DNA of 64,000 nt from Daucus carota subsp. sativus (GCF_001625215.2 NC_030389.2:32229454-32293453); one strand, 5' to 3'; counted from the first letter of the stretch, positions 35,790-48,312 are shown. The notes: a model not told the origin generated them from the sequence alone. Program-made: numbers and translations.

Positions 35790-37404
35790 AATGAAAAAAT
35801 CAATCTCATTTATAAGATAAATCATTTCTTATGTTTTTTTGAATACCCTCGTTATCCTTCCCACTTATCGTTCAAAGGACTGAAAATTTATTTCGAGGGT
35901 TCAATATTTCAATTACAGCTACCGAATTTGCTCTGTCTTTTACTTCTTGTAATGAACCAAAAGACATGCATGAAACATCACCTTCTATGTTGTCTCTCGG
36001 ATAAGACAGCGGGCCAATTTGGTTCTTCCGGATATTGTAGTCAAGACAAGACTTCAGTCGTTTTCTTCACTTTCCCACAGGCCACACAGCCCACAAATTT
36101 AAGTGATTGATATTGCAGAGCAGTGACAAGGGGCTAAGGGAGAAGCACTAACAGTACAATTCGATTGAGGGCAACTATTACTAGCAAAATTTTTACAGGA
36201 ATTCACAAAATTAGTATACAATTAAATTAATTAAAAATAATTAGATGATCGCATGCTCATACCTCCGTGCGAGAGAAATGAGATAAGTAGTTAAAAATGT
36301 TGTGAACTCCTTTAAGATTACACCAATCTATCGGTAATCAGCTTTTAGTTACCTTGTGTTGGTTCATTAGGTTGCCTACACATTCATACAGATGATGCAG
36401 TAATGGACTTCCCATACCCGTCGGTAATATCATTATTTTAAAAATCATCAATTAATCAAATTAATCCATATTTCATAGTTTATCGAATTGATTAAATTTC
36501 TGAGTATTTGATTAAGAATCTGATTAATCTCTGAACAGTTCAATTAATTTTTATTATGTATCTTCATCAATTAAATTTGATCTTCTTTTCACAAAACTAA
36601 GTAATATAAAATGTCACTGATACCATGAAAACGAAAAACTATAACTAGAAATGAATTAAGTCGAGTTCTTTCTCATGGAGGATAAATTTTTGTCATGCTT
36701 TATGAGTTAAGAATATAATTCGAGTTAAGAATATAATTCGAGTTAAGAATACGTGAGAGGAAAAAAAGGAAGGTGATTTTAAATTTTCTTTCTCATTCAT
36801 GCTCTTGAGTTTTATCAAAAAAGAAGACACAAATATTTTCCTCCTAATCTTCTCAACAAAAGTGAGATGATGCAAGCGGGGATGGCCAAAAATTGTAAAA
36901 ATTTAATTTTGCAGGTAAACGAGTTATTTATCACGTCCTCTTTAAATCCATCAAAAGTGTGTCTTATATAATATAAGAGCCAACTCCAAACATGTCTTAC
37001 AAATAATTAATTTCAATGATTTAAGATCTAAGATCGTATGATATAGTGATCTATTTGAAAAAATAATTGTCACATGATCTATTTGAAAATTTGAATTTGA
37101 ACAAATAATATATTTGAAAATACGGATTTGAATTTTTTTTGAATTCAAAATAGTATAAACCTGAGAATTTTAAATGAACTCTCAAATCCTGTCATTTAAG
37201 ATGAAATGCACAATTCTAGGACCCTCCAAGATTATTTCAATGACATCTTCTGTATATTTTCGCTATTAGTTTCATAATATTAAATCTAATAAAGCAATAA
37301 AATTGAATAAAGTGATATTAATGTTTTATTTACAAAAGTTATATAAATGATGACTAGGATTTCCTAAAAGTAAGACTGGTTTTTTGTTGTTGATGATGTG
37401 AGAT
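35790..37404. other. intergenic with an 18-bp tandem repeat
   Basis: No supported gene. Three copies of an 18-bp unit (gagttaagaatataattc) start at 36704, 36722 and 36740. The rest is AT-rich with no recognisable element. Confidence 0.55.
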
Positions 37405-37970
37405 GGGGTTTATATCAAACTCGTCATTTGTCGTGTTAAAATATGTCATCACTTAATTCACCCATCTAATCGGAAACTCATTTAAGCCATTATAAATCAA
37501 ATATATATTAATTTACCACAAAACTATTCATACATTTTTGATCATATTTTTTTACTTAATCATTTATCGAAAATTGACCATTTACTTTTTCCAACTATAA
37601 AATCACTTCGAGTACTTTCATAATTGCCTCTAATATTTATCAAAATAATTTGGGAATTTCTAAATCAACATAGCTATGTAGTTAAAAAAAAATATATAGC
37701 TATAAATATATATTTATATGATCACCCTAGCTATGTTGCTTTATAAATTCCTAAATTATTTTGATAAATATTAGAGCCAATTATTAAAGTACTCGAAGTG
37801 GTTTTGTAGTTAAAAAATAAATGGTTGATTTTTGATAAATGATTAAATAAACATGTATGAATAGTGATGTCGATAAAATGATATATATTTCGTTTACAGT
37901 GACTTAAATGAGTCTCCGATAAAATAGATGGGTTAAATTAGATATTTTAACGCGCCAGTTTGAAACACCG
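37405..37970. mobile_element. foldback (long inverted repeat) element, about 566 bp
   Basis: The left arm, from about 37405 to 37680, is mirrored by the right arm from about 37722 to 37970. Paired blocks include GTTAAAATAT / ATATTTTAAC, CCCATCTA / TAGATGGG, ACTCATTTAAG / CTTAAATGAGT, TTTATCGAAAATTGACCATT / AATGGTTGATTTTTGATAAA, ATATTTATCAAAATAATTT / AAATTATTTTGATAAATAT and CATAGCTATG / CTAGCTATG. The centre is a short AT loop. The outer ends and the target duplication could not be fixed, so the superfamily is open. Confidence 0.75.
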
Positions 37971-38226
37971 TTTAGCTGTTCCGATGAATTTGAGGCAGGA
38001 ACTGCATTTATGAGGGTAATTATCACTCCCTCCCACCGGAGGAGCTGGGTATGTTTGGAAAGCAGAGGTTTGACGCTTATTTCAAGTTTATATTAAATAT
38101 TTTAAGATTTACTATAATATTTTATTAGAAAGTTTTAGGAAAAAAGTTATAAAATAATATTTTATAAAAATCTACTATATATATAAAGAAAACTGTATAA
38201 AAATATGTGAAACCATGTAATCTAAG

Positions 38227-39011
38227 TAGGGGTGAGCAAAACCGAACTAACCGAACCGAACCGTACAATTTTGGTTCGGTTTGGTTTGGAATTTTTCAAA
38301 ACTCCGGTTAGTTCGGTTTTCGGTTATAACCGAACTTTTAGTTCGGTTCCGTCCGGTTTTTGAAACACAAAAGTTCGGTTTAACCGAAATAACCGAAGTT
38401 TTATATATATAAAATTATAAATTATATTTATATATAATATAAAATATAAATAATATTCATATACAGTTCTTATACTCTTATGACGTAATCGCCTAATTGA
38501 ATACCACAAGCCCATATCTCTATCAGCCACCGCCCCAGCGCCTTGCGCCACCAGACGACCTCACCACCGCACCACCTTACCACGGCACCAGACGTCCAGA
38601 CGACTTCACTAAGTATGGCCATGTTTTCACTTTTCAGTTTCGTTCATTAAGTACTTAAGTTTAATTATTTAACATTCATGTGTAAAAGACTTGAATTGCT
38701 ACTGTATTTAGCATTTAAGTATGGCTACTGTATTGCTATGGATTAAGGAAGTTTATGACTTTATGCAGAATATTTATGACTTTAATTGTATCTTTTTTTA
38801 TTCATTTTTTCTATTTGTGTTTGAATTTTATTATTTTTATATAAAGTTCGGTTTTAACCGAACCGAACCGAAAAAACCGAAGTAATTTCGGTTCGGTTCG
38901 GTTAAAATGATAAGTACGGTTCGGTTCGGTTTCAAAAAATATGAAAGTTCGGTTTTCGGTTATTTCGGTTCGGTTCGGTTTTCGACCGAACCAACCGTTT
39001 GATCAACCCTA
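38227..39011. mobile_element. hAT-like non-autonomous element filled with AACCGAACCG motifs (785 bp)
   Basis: Left end TAGGGGTGAGCAAAAC and right end (reversed) TAGGGTTGATCAAAC match as inverted ends. The exact 8-bp duplication AATCTAAG flanks it (38219-38226, 39012-39019). The arms hold dense CCGAAC / GTTCGG units in both orientations. The core (about 38400-38840) is unrelated unique sequence with no supported gene. Confidence 0.88.
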
Positions 39012-39019
39012 AATCTAAG

Positions 39020-40444
39020 AGTGATCTCGAAGGATGTTATGTGTATTCGTTAGCTATAATATAACATATGGATAATCATCTAAAATTATAGCTGAGAGGT
39101 TCTAGCTTTACTCTAATGATGTTATGTATAATTATATTATCTAAAATCATATATAATAATAGTTTTATAGATTTTATAAATGTAGTTATCCAAATTATAG
39201 TTATTTATATATTTTTTTAAAAGATAATAAGCGGTTTTAACTTTAACCTAACAAGTGTAATACGTTCGAGTTGGTGTAAAAACTTGGGATTTGGGAAATA
39301 CAACTGCCTAAACATGAGCTATAGCCGCATATAAGATGTAGGTAGAATCTAAAACCAGTAAATTTCACGGTATGAATGTACCTAAGCTAGCGGTACTTAT
39401 CGACCATGGCTAGTGGAATGTAGGTAGCTGCGCTAGAACCGTCACCATAGAAACATGTTGTTATCTTAAAAACTGTAGACAAATGATAAAAGAAGCCCCC
39501 GAATGATGCAAAGCACAAAGGTGGCTATTGGAGCCTTTATTCATCATTGAGACCTGTGCATCACACCTCAGTTGTTGCACCACTCCATCCCTATATACTC
39601 ACTGCTCCCATTGTCGCACAATTTTTGCTTCAAAATACAATGTGGTTTCGAAACCAATATTCCGAAATTGAATCCCGGCATGTCCAGTGTCTGACATGAC
39701 TCGTATCCGTTTCATTTAAATATTACACAAAAATTAAAAAAATTATGCTTATACTCAATCTCATACATAATTTTACTTTTTATAATAATACTGCAAAATG
39801 GATATAATTATCATCAAACTTATTCATTTAAATTCCCATAAATACCGAATGATAATGTGACAGTACGGGGCGGGTAAGTTGAGATATTAAAGGGCGAGAG
39901 AGTCGCCTGTGTGGGGATGAGATGGTCGTTTTTGGTGGGTAAGTCTTGGTGTGCCTTTACCTGCCCCATAACTGTTTCCAATGCAATGTTGAGTTTACAC
40001 ACAGTCAATTCATTTTTAATTTTTCCACACCCAAATCTCTCTCTCTCTCTCCTTGTTTATCAGCTCAAGCCCCCACTAGAAAAGATGCATCACACAGAGC
40101 TTTGTCTCTTCAGCCTCCACTATTCTTTTCTCCCATTTTCAAAACCAAAACTTCATTGTTTTTGTTTCCCTCTTGTCTCCATCTTTCTTTACTGTTCTTG
40201 TCCCTTGTAAATCTATCTCGTTTCACAGTTAGGTGGGGCTGCTCATCTTCCTATTCTGTCAGCCTTCTCTTTACAAATTACTCTTCACTAAAGTCCACTA
40301 CCAAAGAATTTTAAGCCTAGCCCTTCTACCTCAGCTTCTTAAATATGTGTAGTACTAAAGAATAGAGTGGAATCCATCGCTTTTTATATCTCTTTCTTTT
40401 AACTTTCTTCTTGAATCTTGATCTTGTCTTTGTTGCTTCCCAAG
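39020..40444. promoter_or_regulatory. upstream region of the MIZ1-like gene
   Basis: Intergenic DNA and presumed promoter/leader. A (CT)n tract (40036-40052) and CT-rich text just before the ATG look like a plant 5' leader. ORFs of 99 and 122 codons overlap this tract but are low-complexity and probably not coding. No transposon ends were identified. Confidence 0.45.
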
Positions 40445-41248
40445 ATGAGGACAATCATGGCGAAGACCCCTCATGACTCGTCTTTCTCGTTCTCTCGTAG
40501 ATATTTTCATTGGAAGAAGAAGGTGGAAGACGATGATGATATGGAATTGGAGGATATATTGTCTTACAACTCCTCCTCGCGCTCTAACGAGGAGGAGTTC
40601 AAAGATAAAGAGCTTGATTCTTCTTCGGTGCAATCATTGAATCCTCCGGTGAAAGCACCGAAGAAGAAGAAATTGTCGGTGGTGACAATTTCCAAGCTCC
40701 GTTCGGCTTTTGCTTTCGGAGGAAAAAGTAAAAGCCGAACTTCAGGCTCGGGCCTCGGGTCTAAAGTCATATGCACACTCTTCGGGTACCGAAGAGGGCA
40801 TGTCCATGTTGCATTTCAAGATGATTCTAAACTGGCACCAGCATTTCTGGTTGAGCTTGCAACTCCTACCAGCATTCTTGTTCGAGAAATGGCATCTGGG
40901 CTAGTCCGAATAGCTCTGGAATGCGATAAAAAGTCTGTAAAGAAAGGCCTGAAGCTGCTTGATGAGCCACTCTGGAGAACATACTGTAATGGCAAGAAAT
41001 GTGGATATGCAATGAAGAGGCAATGTGGGCCTGATGAGTGGAAGGTGCTGAATGCAGTGGGCCCAATCACAATGGGTGCTGGTGTACTGCCTGGGAGTGA
41101 AAATGGATCCGGGTCAGAAGGTGAGCTTATGTACATGAGAGCTAAGTTTGAGAGAGTGGTGGGGTCTAGAGACTCTGAAGCTTTTTATATGATGAATCCT
41201 GATAGCAATGGAGGTCCTGAGCTCAGTATTTACTTGCTTAGAGTTTGA
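40445..41248 (+). CDS. MIZU-KUSSEI 1-like protein (DUF617), single exon, 267 aa
   Basis: The start was chosen at the first ATG (40445), giving MRTIMAKTPHDSSFSFSRRY, the usual opening of this family. In-frame sequence upstream has no ATG. A polar, acidic, Ser-rich N-terminal region (about 25-70) and a basic patch (PKKKKLSVVTISKLRSAF) lead into the DUF617/MIZ1 domain. The domain runs from about residue 100 to the end: KVICTLFGYRRGHVHVAFQD, PAFLVELATPTSILVREMASG, GLVRIALECDKK, EPLWRTYCNGKKCGYAMKR, and the terminal PELSIYLLRV. MIZ1 is needed for root hydrotropism in Arabidopsis and is linked to ER membranes and calcium signalling. Other family members are largely uncharacterised, so function here is by family only. 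It is complete with no visible lesion. Confidence 0.92.
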   Translation: MRTIMAKTPHDSSFSFSRRYFHWKKKVEDDDDMELEDILSYNSSSRSNEEEFKDKELDSSSVQSLNPPVKAPKKKKLSVVTISKLRSAFAFGGKSKSRTSGSGLGSKVICTLFGYRRGHVHVAFQDDSKLAPAFLVELATPTSILVREMASGLVRIALECDKKSVKKGLKLLDEPLWRTYCNGKKCGYAMKRQCGPDEWKVLNAVGPITMGAGVLPGSENGSGSEGELMYMRAKFERVVGSRDSEAFYMMNPDSNGGPELSIYLLRV

Positions 41249-41775
41249 GCATTGTGATGGCTAATGTGAATCATGTTATTAGTTGAAGTTAAGTCATGTT
41301 TAGTGAACTTGTTAGTTTTAATTATTGGAGCTACTTGTAATGCGGTTGATTTAAGTTTAAGAAATGAAGAGTTATGGAATGGGGTATATAACTCTCTGTA
41401 TGTACAAGTCTTATGGCACTGCAATAAATTTCCAGCAAAGTCTTGATAGTCATATAAAATCATCGCATCAATTGCGGAACAGATATATACCATTCACTGC
41501 GATTGAAATGATATCGGACCCGACTCATTCACTAAGATTGAAATGATATCGGATCCGATTCATGTAACGGATTTGACTCATGTAATTCGGTGTGACAATG
41601 TAGCGAATGATATCGGACCTGACTCATGTTATTCGAGATGACATTTTATGAACATTTTCATACGAATATGAACAACCGTATGAGCGGAATGATATCAAAC
41701 ACAACAATATTCAATTAGAATATGAACGGATTGTAATACGAAACTAATAATTTTAATATGACACGACAAATATTA
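41249..41775. repeat. 3' flank of MIZ1-like gene with degenerate ~35-bp repeats
   Basis: From about 41491 a 35-bp unit (cattcact-gattgaaatg, then atatcgga-ccga-t) occurs twice in tandem. More decayed copies of 'gatatcgga-c-gactcatg' follow to about 41700. The first 200 bp should contain the 3' UTR. No gene. Confidence 0.6.
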
Positions 41776-42079
41776 CTCCCTCCGTCTCAATTTATAGGTC
41801 CATTTTGGAATAAACACACATCTTAAGAAAAAAGTTGGTTAGATAGAATCTTATCTCATATATTATTAATTAGTGCATTGATAAGTGAGAATATTGTTGA
41901 GTTTCAAAAAAATCACAATAAATATAGGGATTTAGTGCATTGAGAAATGAGAATAATGTTGAGTTTCAAAAAAATCACAATTAATATGTAGATAAATTTG
42001 TATTGAAAGAAGAGAAGGACAAATATTTTGGGACAAATTTTTTTTTGCAAACTAGACTTATAAATTGAGACGGAAGGAG
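41776..42079. mobile_element. Stowaway-type MITE with internal duplication (304 bp)
   Basis: Left CTCCCTCCGTCTCAATTTAT and the reversed right end CTCCTTCCGTCTCAATTTAT are near-perfect inverted ends of about 25 bp. TA lies at 41774-41775 and 42080-42081. Internally a block of about 65 bp (gtgcattga-aa-tgagaat, then gttgagtttcaaaaaaatca) is present twice in direct orientation, at about 41873 and 41935. Confidence 0.87.
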
Positions 42080-42081
42080 TA

Positions 42082-43514
42082 ATAAAATTTGAGTAGATAT
42101 TGATTTGACGCAACCGAAATCTTGCCACCCCTAATTTAGGGCGAGCAGTAAAGGAAGAGAGGGAAGCATAATGAAAATGAAATTAATTTCTTTGTCTGGC
42201 TGTCATTTTTAGGTCCCGGATTAGTGGTTTGAAGCTCATGCAAGAGTTTTGTCTCTGTAAAACTGTTACTAACAGTCACAGACAGAGTCCATCAATTTAC
42301 AGCAGTATTTAAAACACTGCTGCTTATAATACACAAACACGATAGTTGTAACCTGTCTTTTCTTCATTGAATTCATTGTTTCCTTTTGGTTCGTTATAGT
42401 GATCAGTGAGCTAGTAGAAGATACTTATGTTGGTGTTATACATGCGTTATTTGGTAAATAAGTCATTTTAAAAAAAACATATTTATAGAGTAATTACTTT
42501 TGAAATGAAAATTTATGAGATAGTTTAATAAAAATAAGAATTTATATTTAGAAAAATGTATATTTTTACTTAATCATTTCAGGAAGTAAGGATTTATTTG
42601 TGGAAAATTAAGACAAGTCAAACACTCCCATATTTTTCCTTTTTTGAAATTTATTATTAAGAGGATTATTATTGGGGTTATGATCCTATATATTTAAGAT
42701 TCACACTATATTATTAGTCCAATTAATTCTAACAAAGACAGGAAAATAGAGCTCAAAGACGAAAATTCAGATGTAATAATATCGTTATAGCTCAACAACC
42801 CTTCGTAAAGAATTCGATTTTTCAAATATTATGTCCGCGACATGGTTGAAAATGAATCCGTGATGATATAATATAATACGAATACTTATAACAACATTGT
42901 ACTCCATATCATAATTTCTCGTGGTCGTGGATTTGGTAAGCTTTAATGATCGATGTCGATTATATAAACACAACACATATGTTAATCTGATGAGTACCAT
43001 TATTGGACTTAGATATGTAATTGACACATAACCTAACTAGTGTTTTGATACGCACGGGAGTGACGAGACATCCTGTCTCTTCATGTTTCTTGCTCTGCAT
43101 TTTTAATCTTCGTTTTCTTTTCATGTTTATTTCATGTAGAATGTAAAGAAACATTCTAGCTGACAAAATAATCCTTCTCTTGCCGGTTAATATCAACTGA
43201 AGTACATAAAGTCGATACATGTTTATTTGAAAAGATAATAATCTTGAATAAGTATATTATATTACTTTTAAAATTTAAGAGATTATAATTGTTGAAACTA
43301 TATTATAAGCTAAAGGGATATTCTCTTATATAACACATTCAATTTAACTCAATTTATATGATTAAAATGTCTATTTTATATTTTTTACTAAGGAATTCAA
43401 ATATACTACTCATTCCACAATTTATGTGTACGAACATCCGAACATCTTTTTTTCATGTGCTGGTTTATGTTTAAATATTAATTGAATTTTTTATTTTTTA
43501 TATGTTTAACTTTC
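42082..43514. other. intergenic, no gene seen
   Basis: About 1.4 kb of AT-rich DNA. Short ORFs on both strands have no recognisable motif and look random. Confidence 0.4.
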
Positions 43515-43832
43515 AACGTCGGCATTCTAAAAACACAACAATAGGTATTTTAGGCAATGGCATTTTGAAACACGACGCTGGAAGTCTAGTCTAGGTGTAC
43601 TCCTAAAGCGTCGACATTTCAATTACCCGACGCTGTAATTACTTTAAAGCGTCGACATTCTTAAGCCCGACACATATAATTGTTTAAAGCGTCGGTTTAA
43701 TGTGAAACCGACGCAATAGAATTAGTGAAATTGTCAACATGCGTTCAGTTAAACTTGCACCCGACGCATATAAGGTATCTAATGCCACGGTTTCTTATAG
43801 AACCGACACATAAAATCATTTTTGTACCAGTG
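43515..43832. mobile_element. CACTA (En/Spm) transposon terminus
   Basis: The right edge ends TTTTTGTACCAGTG. Reversed this is CACTGGTACAAAAA, the usual CACTA terminal sequence. Inside it lie repeated subterminal motifs, GCGTCGG / CCGACGC and degenerate forms, in both orientations. These are typical transposase-binding arrays. I did not find a matching CACTG end to the left, so this is a truncated or solitary terminus, and its left limit is approximate. Confidence 0.7.
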
Positions 43833-44366
43833 AAGCATGTATCTATTTAAAATATAAGATTTTATCGACATTATTTGAGTTAACAATTCAAATAACCTAA
43901 TTTTAAATATTGTTAAAATTTTAAATGAAATTCAAGATGTCAATGTCTAATTTGAAATAACATGATCTAGAAACGAAGGTGGCGCATAATTATGACAGAA
44001 AATTATGGGTTTGTTATTTCTTCCCTGTGATCATTCGAAAAGGATAGTGATAGTGGGATTTGTGCATGCTCACTTCAAATGGTGGTTTCACTCATGGGAT
44101 TCAAGTTTTCATCTATTGTTTCACTTGCTCGGGCACACAAATACACGTCGAGTATACTTGCAAAATAATTTACCATGTCCGAAGATTTTTTTTTTTCTAC
44201 GGGATCACTTCGCAACCAAGATAACCTATAAATCATTTGCGTGTATTCTTTTGTACTCGTGGAAGTGAAAATTTTCACCCGATCCTGTTTCTCATTGTCT
44301 ATATTTTAGCTCCACCAAGTTTTATCTAAGAAGATGAATGTGACACCCACTTGTGGAACGATTAGG
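43833..44366. other. intergenic, no gene seen
   Basis: AT-rich DNA between the CACTA terminus and the minisatellite. An 87-codon + strand ORF (44005-44268) overlaps a 67-codon antisense one, and neither shows a family motif. Confidence 0.35.
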
Positions 44367-44474
44367 CTAACCCGGATTTGAAATCTACGAAATCAAAAAA
44401 GTCTAACCCGGATTTGAAATCTACGAAATCAGAAAAGTCTAACCCGGATTTGAAATCTACAAAGCTAGAAAAAT
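44367..44474. repeat. 36-bp minisatellite, three copies
   Basis: The unit starts CTAACCCGGATTTGAAATCT and continues with acgaaatca-aaaagt. Copies begin at 44367, 44403 and 44439. The third has diverged at its end. The period is a multiple of three, but no long ORF crosses it. Confidence 0.85.
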
Positions 44475-45031
44475 TGATGATTATAAAGAAATATTATTTT
44501 ATATTTCTATCTTGATTATTATAATTTCTGATTCCGTTCCGTGATGTTAAAAATATTCAAATTACAAGTTTACGGCCAACTTTAAACTTAATTAGCAAAA
44601 ATATACGATCAACAAATACACATTTGACCGGTCCATGTTCATGTTCTTCTAGTAACAAATCAAATTACAAGTTTAAAAAGCAAGCAAAGTACATGCATAA
44701 AATGAATTAGCAGTCAGCAATGTTTGCGCTTACAAACATAATATGCAACTGTAGAGATTCTTTTCTCTCTCATTGTCTCTCGGCGAGAAGGAGTTGGAAG
44801 CATGCAGAGAATATAATACAGAAACGCTCAGAGCTTGCCGGTCGCAGCTTGGGCAGCAGTACTACCCGACGTCCGGACAAGAAACGATAAAAATGCATTA
44901 CACATATTTGTAAATCACTGGTGAAAGTCAAGGTTAGACCTGCATGCTGCAGCTGCTTTTGATGATCCGAATTGGAATAGTGGAAAAATACAATTTTCAA
45001 TATATTCTGGTGCTGTGTCATTTCTCCCGTA
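44475..45031. other. intergenic, no gene seen
   Basis: About 560 bp without a supported gene or element. Confidence 0.35.
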
Positions 45032-45039
45032 CTTTCTCC

Positions 45040-45873
45040 TAGGGGTGAGCAAAAAACCGATTTGGAACCGAAACCGAACCGAAACCGGGAAAAACCGAAG
45101 AAAACCGATCCGAATATAACCGATCCGAAACCGGAACCGAAAAATTAAAAACCGAACCGATTTAAATGGTTGGGTTCCGGTTATACCTTCCAACCGAACC
45201 GATAAAACCGAACCGAACCGATTATTAATATAATAATTAAATAATAAATATTATATATATTGTTAATAAATATATAATGTATATAGTATTTAAAAATTAA
45301 AAAATCTATTCAAATTATAAGTTCACATCATATAAAAAACTACAAAGTATACTATGTCTTTTAATTATTGAAACACTATCCAGGAGCTCAGCTCTGTTTT
45401 TTCCCGTAGATGTTAATAAGGTATTGTAATCATAAAATAAATAAACACACTAATACCATACCATGTGCTTTCTAAATCTTAAATATGCCAATCTGCTCTA
45501 GGAGAAAGATGGTTGATATTAAATTTGACAAGAGAGATCCTCCTGATGCTTTCTGATGCTGCTGCTCACTGTAATCATTTGATTTCCCACTTAGAAATTT
45601 GAACATTAAATAAAATATTATTATTTTTGTTAAATTCTCATAATATATTAATGAATATGTATAAATTACGCGTGTCAATTTGTCTATTATTTTTCATTGT
45701 CGGTTTTGTAACCGAAACTGAACCGATTATAATCGAACCGGGGTTTTTTAAACCGAAACCGAAACCGAATCCGAACCGGCGGTTGCGGTTTTTAATTTTA
45801 AAAACCGAAGATATATGGTTGCGGTTCCGGTTTTACCCGGAAACCGAGCCGAACCGGCCCATGCTCTCCCCTA
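45040..45873. mobile_element. hAT-like non-autonomous element filled with ACCGAAACCG motifs (834 bp)
   Basis: Left end TAGGGGTGAGCA and reversed right end TAGGGGAGAGCA are inverted copies. The exact 8-bp duplication CTTTCTCC flanks it (45032-45039, 45874-45881). The arms are full of ACCGAAACCGAACC / GGTTCCGGTT units in both orientations. The AT-rich core has no ORF of note. Confidence 0.88.
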
Positions 45874-45881
45874 CTTTCTCC

Positions 45882-48310
45882 AGCTATTTACTTTATCATT
45901 GTATTTGTTGAAAAATCTCCCTTGCTCGTTTATTTACTCTCATTATCGGCTAACAAGCATGTGAGCAAGTACAATATATATAATCGAAAATAGAGTTTCG
46001 GTGTTTTAGAGATAGTTTGACTACGATTCTTAAAAAAAACAAACAAAAAACAAAGAAAATAAGAACAAAAATCTAAGTGATAAATAGAATTATACTTAAA
46101 GTTATTTGGATAATAATAACATAAAAATAAAAAAAATTCAGCTGTGAGAAGAAAAATTATGATTACTAGCTTCTCAACTTGTGCTTCAAAACCTAAAATA
46201 AGCTGATAGCACTTCTCTATTAAAATAGTCAAATATAAACAATATTTTAAGTAAAAAGAAAGTGACTTCTCGTTCCCAAACACTCGTTTGGATTTTCTTT
46301 TATGTATGGCTTGTAATAACAAGTCTAGTAATCCAACTTGTCTTGTCTTATTATTATCATTGAAGGGAACAAAAAAAGCCGAGAGGAGAGGAATACATTG
46401 AAATATAATAAGCATCATATTAAATTCAATAATTATACAATTATTCGAATTTTTTAAATAATTCTCGATTTTAGCTGATAAAAACCTGCAGACCAAGAAA
46501 AAAAGCGTAAATCTACCTTATAATTTATTTTACTTATTAGCCCTTGACAGACAAATTATTAGGGCTTAAACTACAATATCTACGTTGTTGAGACGTATTC
46601 TACCGGTTATTATAAGACATAAGAACATCTCAAATATGAAAATCTAAAATATATGATTTTCATGATCCAATTATATGTCATATACGCAATAGTGAAATTT
46701 ACCGATCAATTACTTCCGACAAATAAGTACGATTCCAACAATTAATGGACCTATTTTTTAAATTTAGGTCATTTATTTAGGATAAGTATTAAAATTAAAT
46801 ATACCTCCTTTAAATTTTTGTTATAAAATACATATTTAATGTTAAATAATTTTATTGAACATAACATAGTGTAGAAACAAAAGTTATAAGAAATTAAATG
46901 CATTATATTATTGAAAGATATATATTAAAAATTATTACATGAGAAATTATTAAATTTAAAATATAAAAATTGACGATTATTATGAAATTGTAAGATATGT
47001 TTAACCAAGTTTTTTTTTGACAAAATATATTTAACCAAGTTATTTTGAAATTGACGATGTGTCCGTTTCTCACATATATGTATATTTTAGTTTCGGAATA
47101 TATATTTTATTATTGGATAACAAGTTTTTCACGTAAATTTGATTACGATTATTTTTATAATTACAACTCTTTTGTTGATGCCATCAGGATTATCTTGTTC
47201 ATAATATTGATAAATACGCTCTCAAGATGGTTCAATTTTTTGACCAATATCGATAAGTAGATCAATTGACACGTTTGATCATGCACTTATCAAGAGTATA
47301 TCTTCTACCCATTTTCAATCACTAGCAATTTCTTGACTATCTCCAATTATTTTTTCACAATCGTCATTTAGATCAATAAATTTTTTGTTTAAAAAGACGG
47401 ATACTTGTGAATGTGAAATTTTTTGGATAGATGATTTTTGTGTTTCAAATTTTGTATTTGAAAATAGAGGAAACAAAAACTGATATAGAAAATTTTGAGG
47501 ATATGGAAATGAATATTAAAAATTTGGAGAAAATATGGAAATCAGTATTGAGAACTCGAAATTGAGAAACAAAATTGAAAAAAATTTATAAATTAGGAAA
47601 GACGAATTTGAATATGAAAATTGAGGGTGTATTTTGAGAATTTGAAGATAGAGATTAATTATTTGAGTTCATCTTTTAAAAAATAAATGTTTGAATGGGG
47701 TGTAAAAGTTTTATATTTATAAGAACAAAATGTTATTGATTTAATATATACATCACAATAAATTTATTATTCAAGCGTTATTAAACGTCTACCTGAGAAA
47801 ATCAATGTAGTAATAAATATATGGTTACTCTTTTATTCTCATACAAAATAATTAATAATATAAAAATAAAAAATAAGCAATTGAGACGGTTCCATAGAAG
47901 GGACCAGTCCATTTCTAATATTTTCATATGATACATAAATAAGTGAAGGTCTTTCTAGTATGTTTCTAGTATGTGTATGAGCACACATTAACAACTATTA
48001 TTTGATTAATCTCTAAATTTTGACTGATGTAAATTTTCGTGTAATCAAAGAATTCATAATTATTAATGAGATAAGAGTTAATAGAAATCCAACATCTAAA
48101 AAGTGGTTCATGTGAGAATAAAAATCTGATAAGTTGAATTCAGCAGTACAGTTCATTTCATGTGTAACTTTTCAAGAGGCATAAATGAAAGAATCTAGAC
48201 CATGATGATGAACATAATAAGTCAACTATAGCGGAGTCAAAATGGCACTCAGTCCTGCAAGCTGCAATGAGTGCTTGACTATTTATCAATCATGTCACCT
48301 TGTTAATCAA
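45882..48310. other. AT-rich intergenic, no gene seen
   Basis: About 2.4 kb. A 188-codon minus-strand ORF (45930-46496) is rich in Phe, Leu, Ile and Tyr, as expected for translated AT-rich DNA, and shows no family motif. Some text near 46244-46300 resembles the 'cttctcgttcccaaacac' motifs of degenerate MITEs. Nothing else is supported. Confidence 0.4.
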
Positions 48311-48312
48311 TA

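Noticed and set aside
39911..40314. 99- and 122-codon + strand ORFs before the MIZ1-like gene
   Set aside because: They overlap a CT-rich leader, are Ser/Leu/Phe-rich, and differ in frame from the real gene.
45930..46496. 188-codon minus-strand ORF
   Set aside because: Composition is that of translated AT-rich DNA (Phe, Leu, Ile, Tyr, Asn). There is no motif, and it lies in repeat-rich intergenic DNA.
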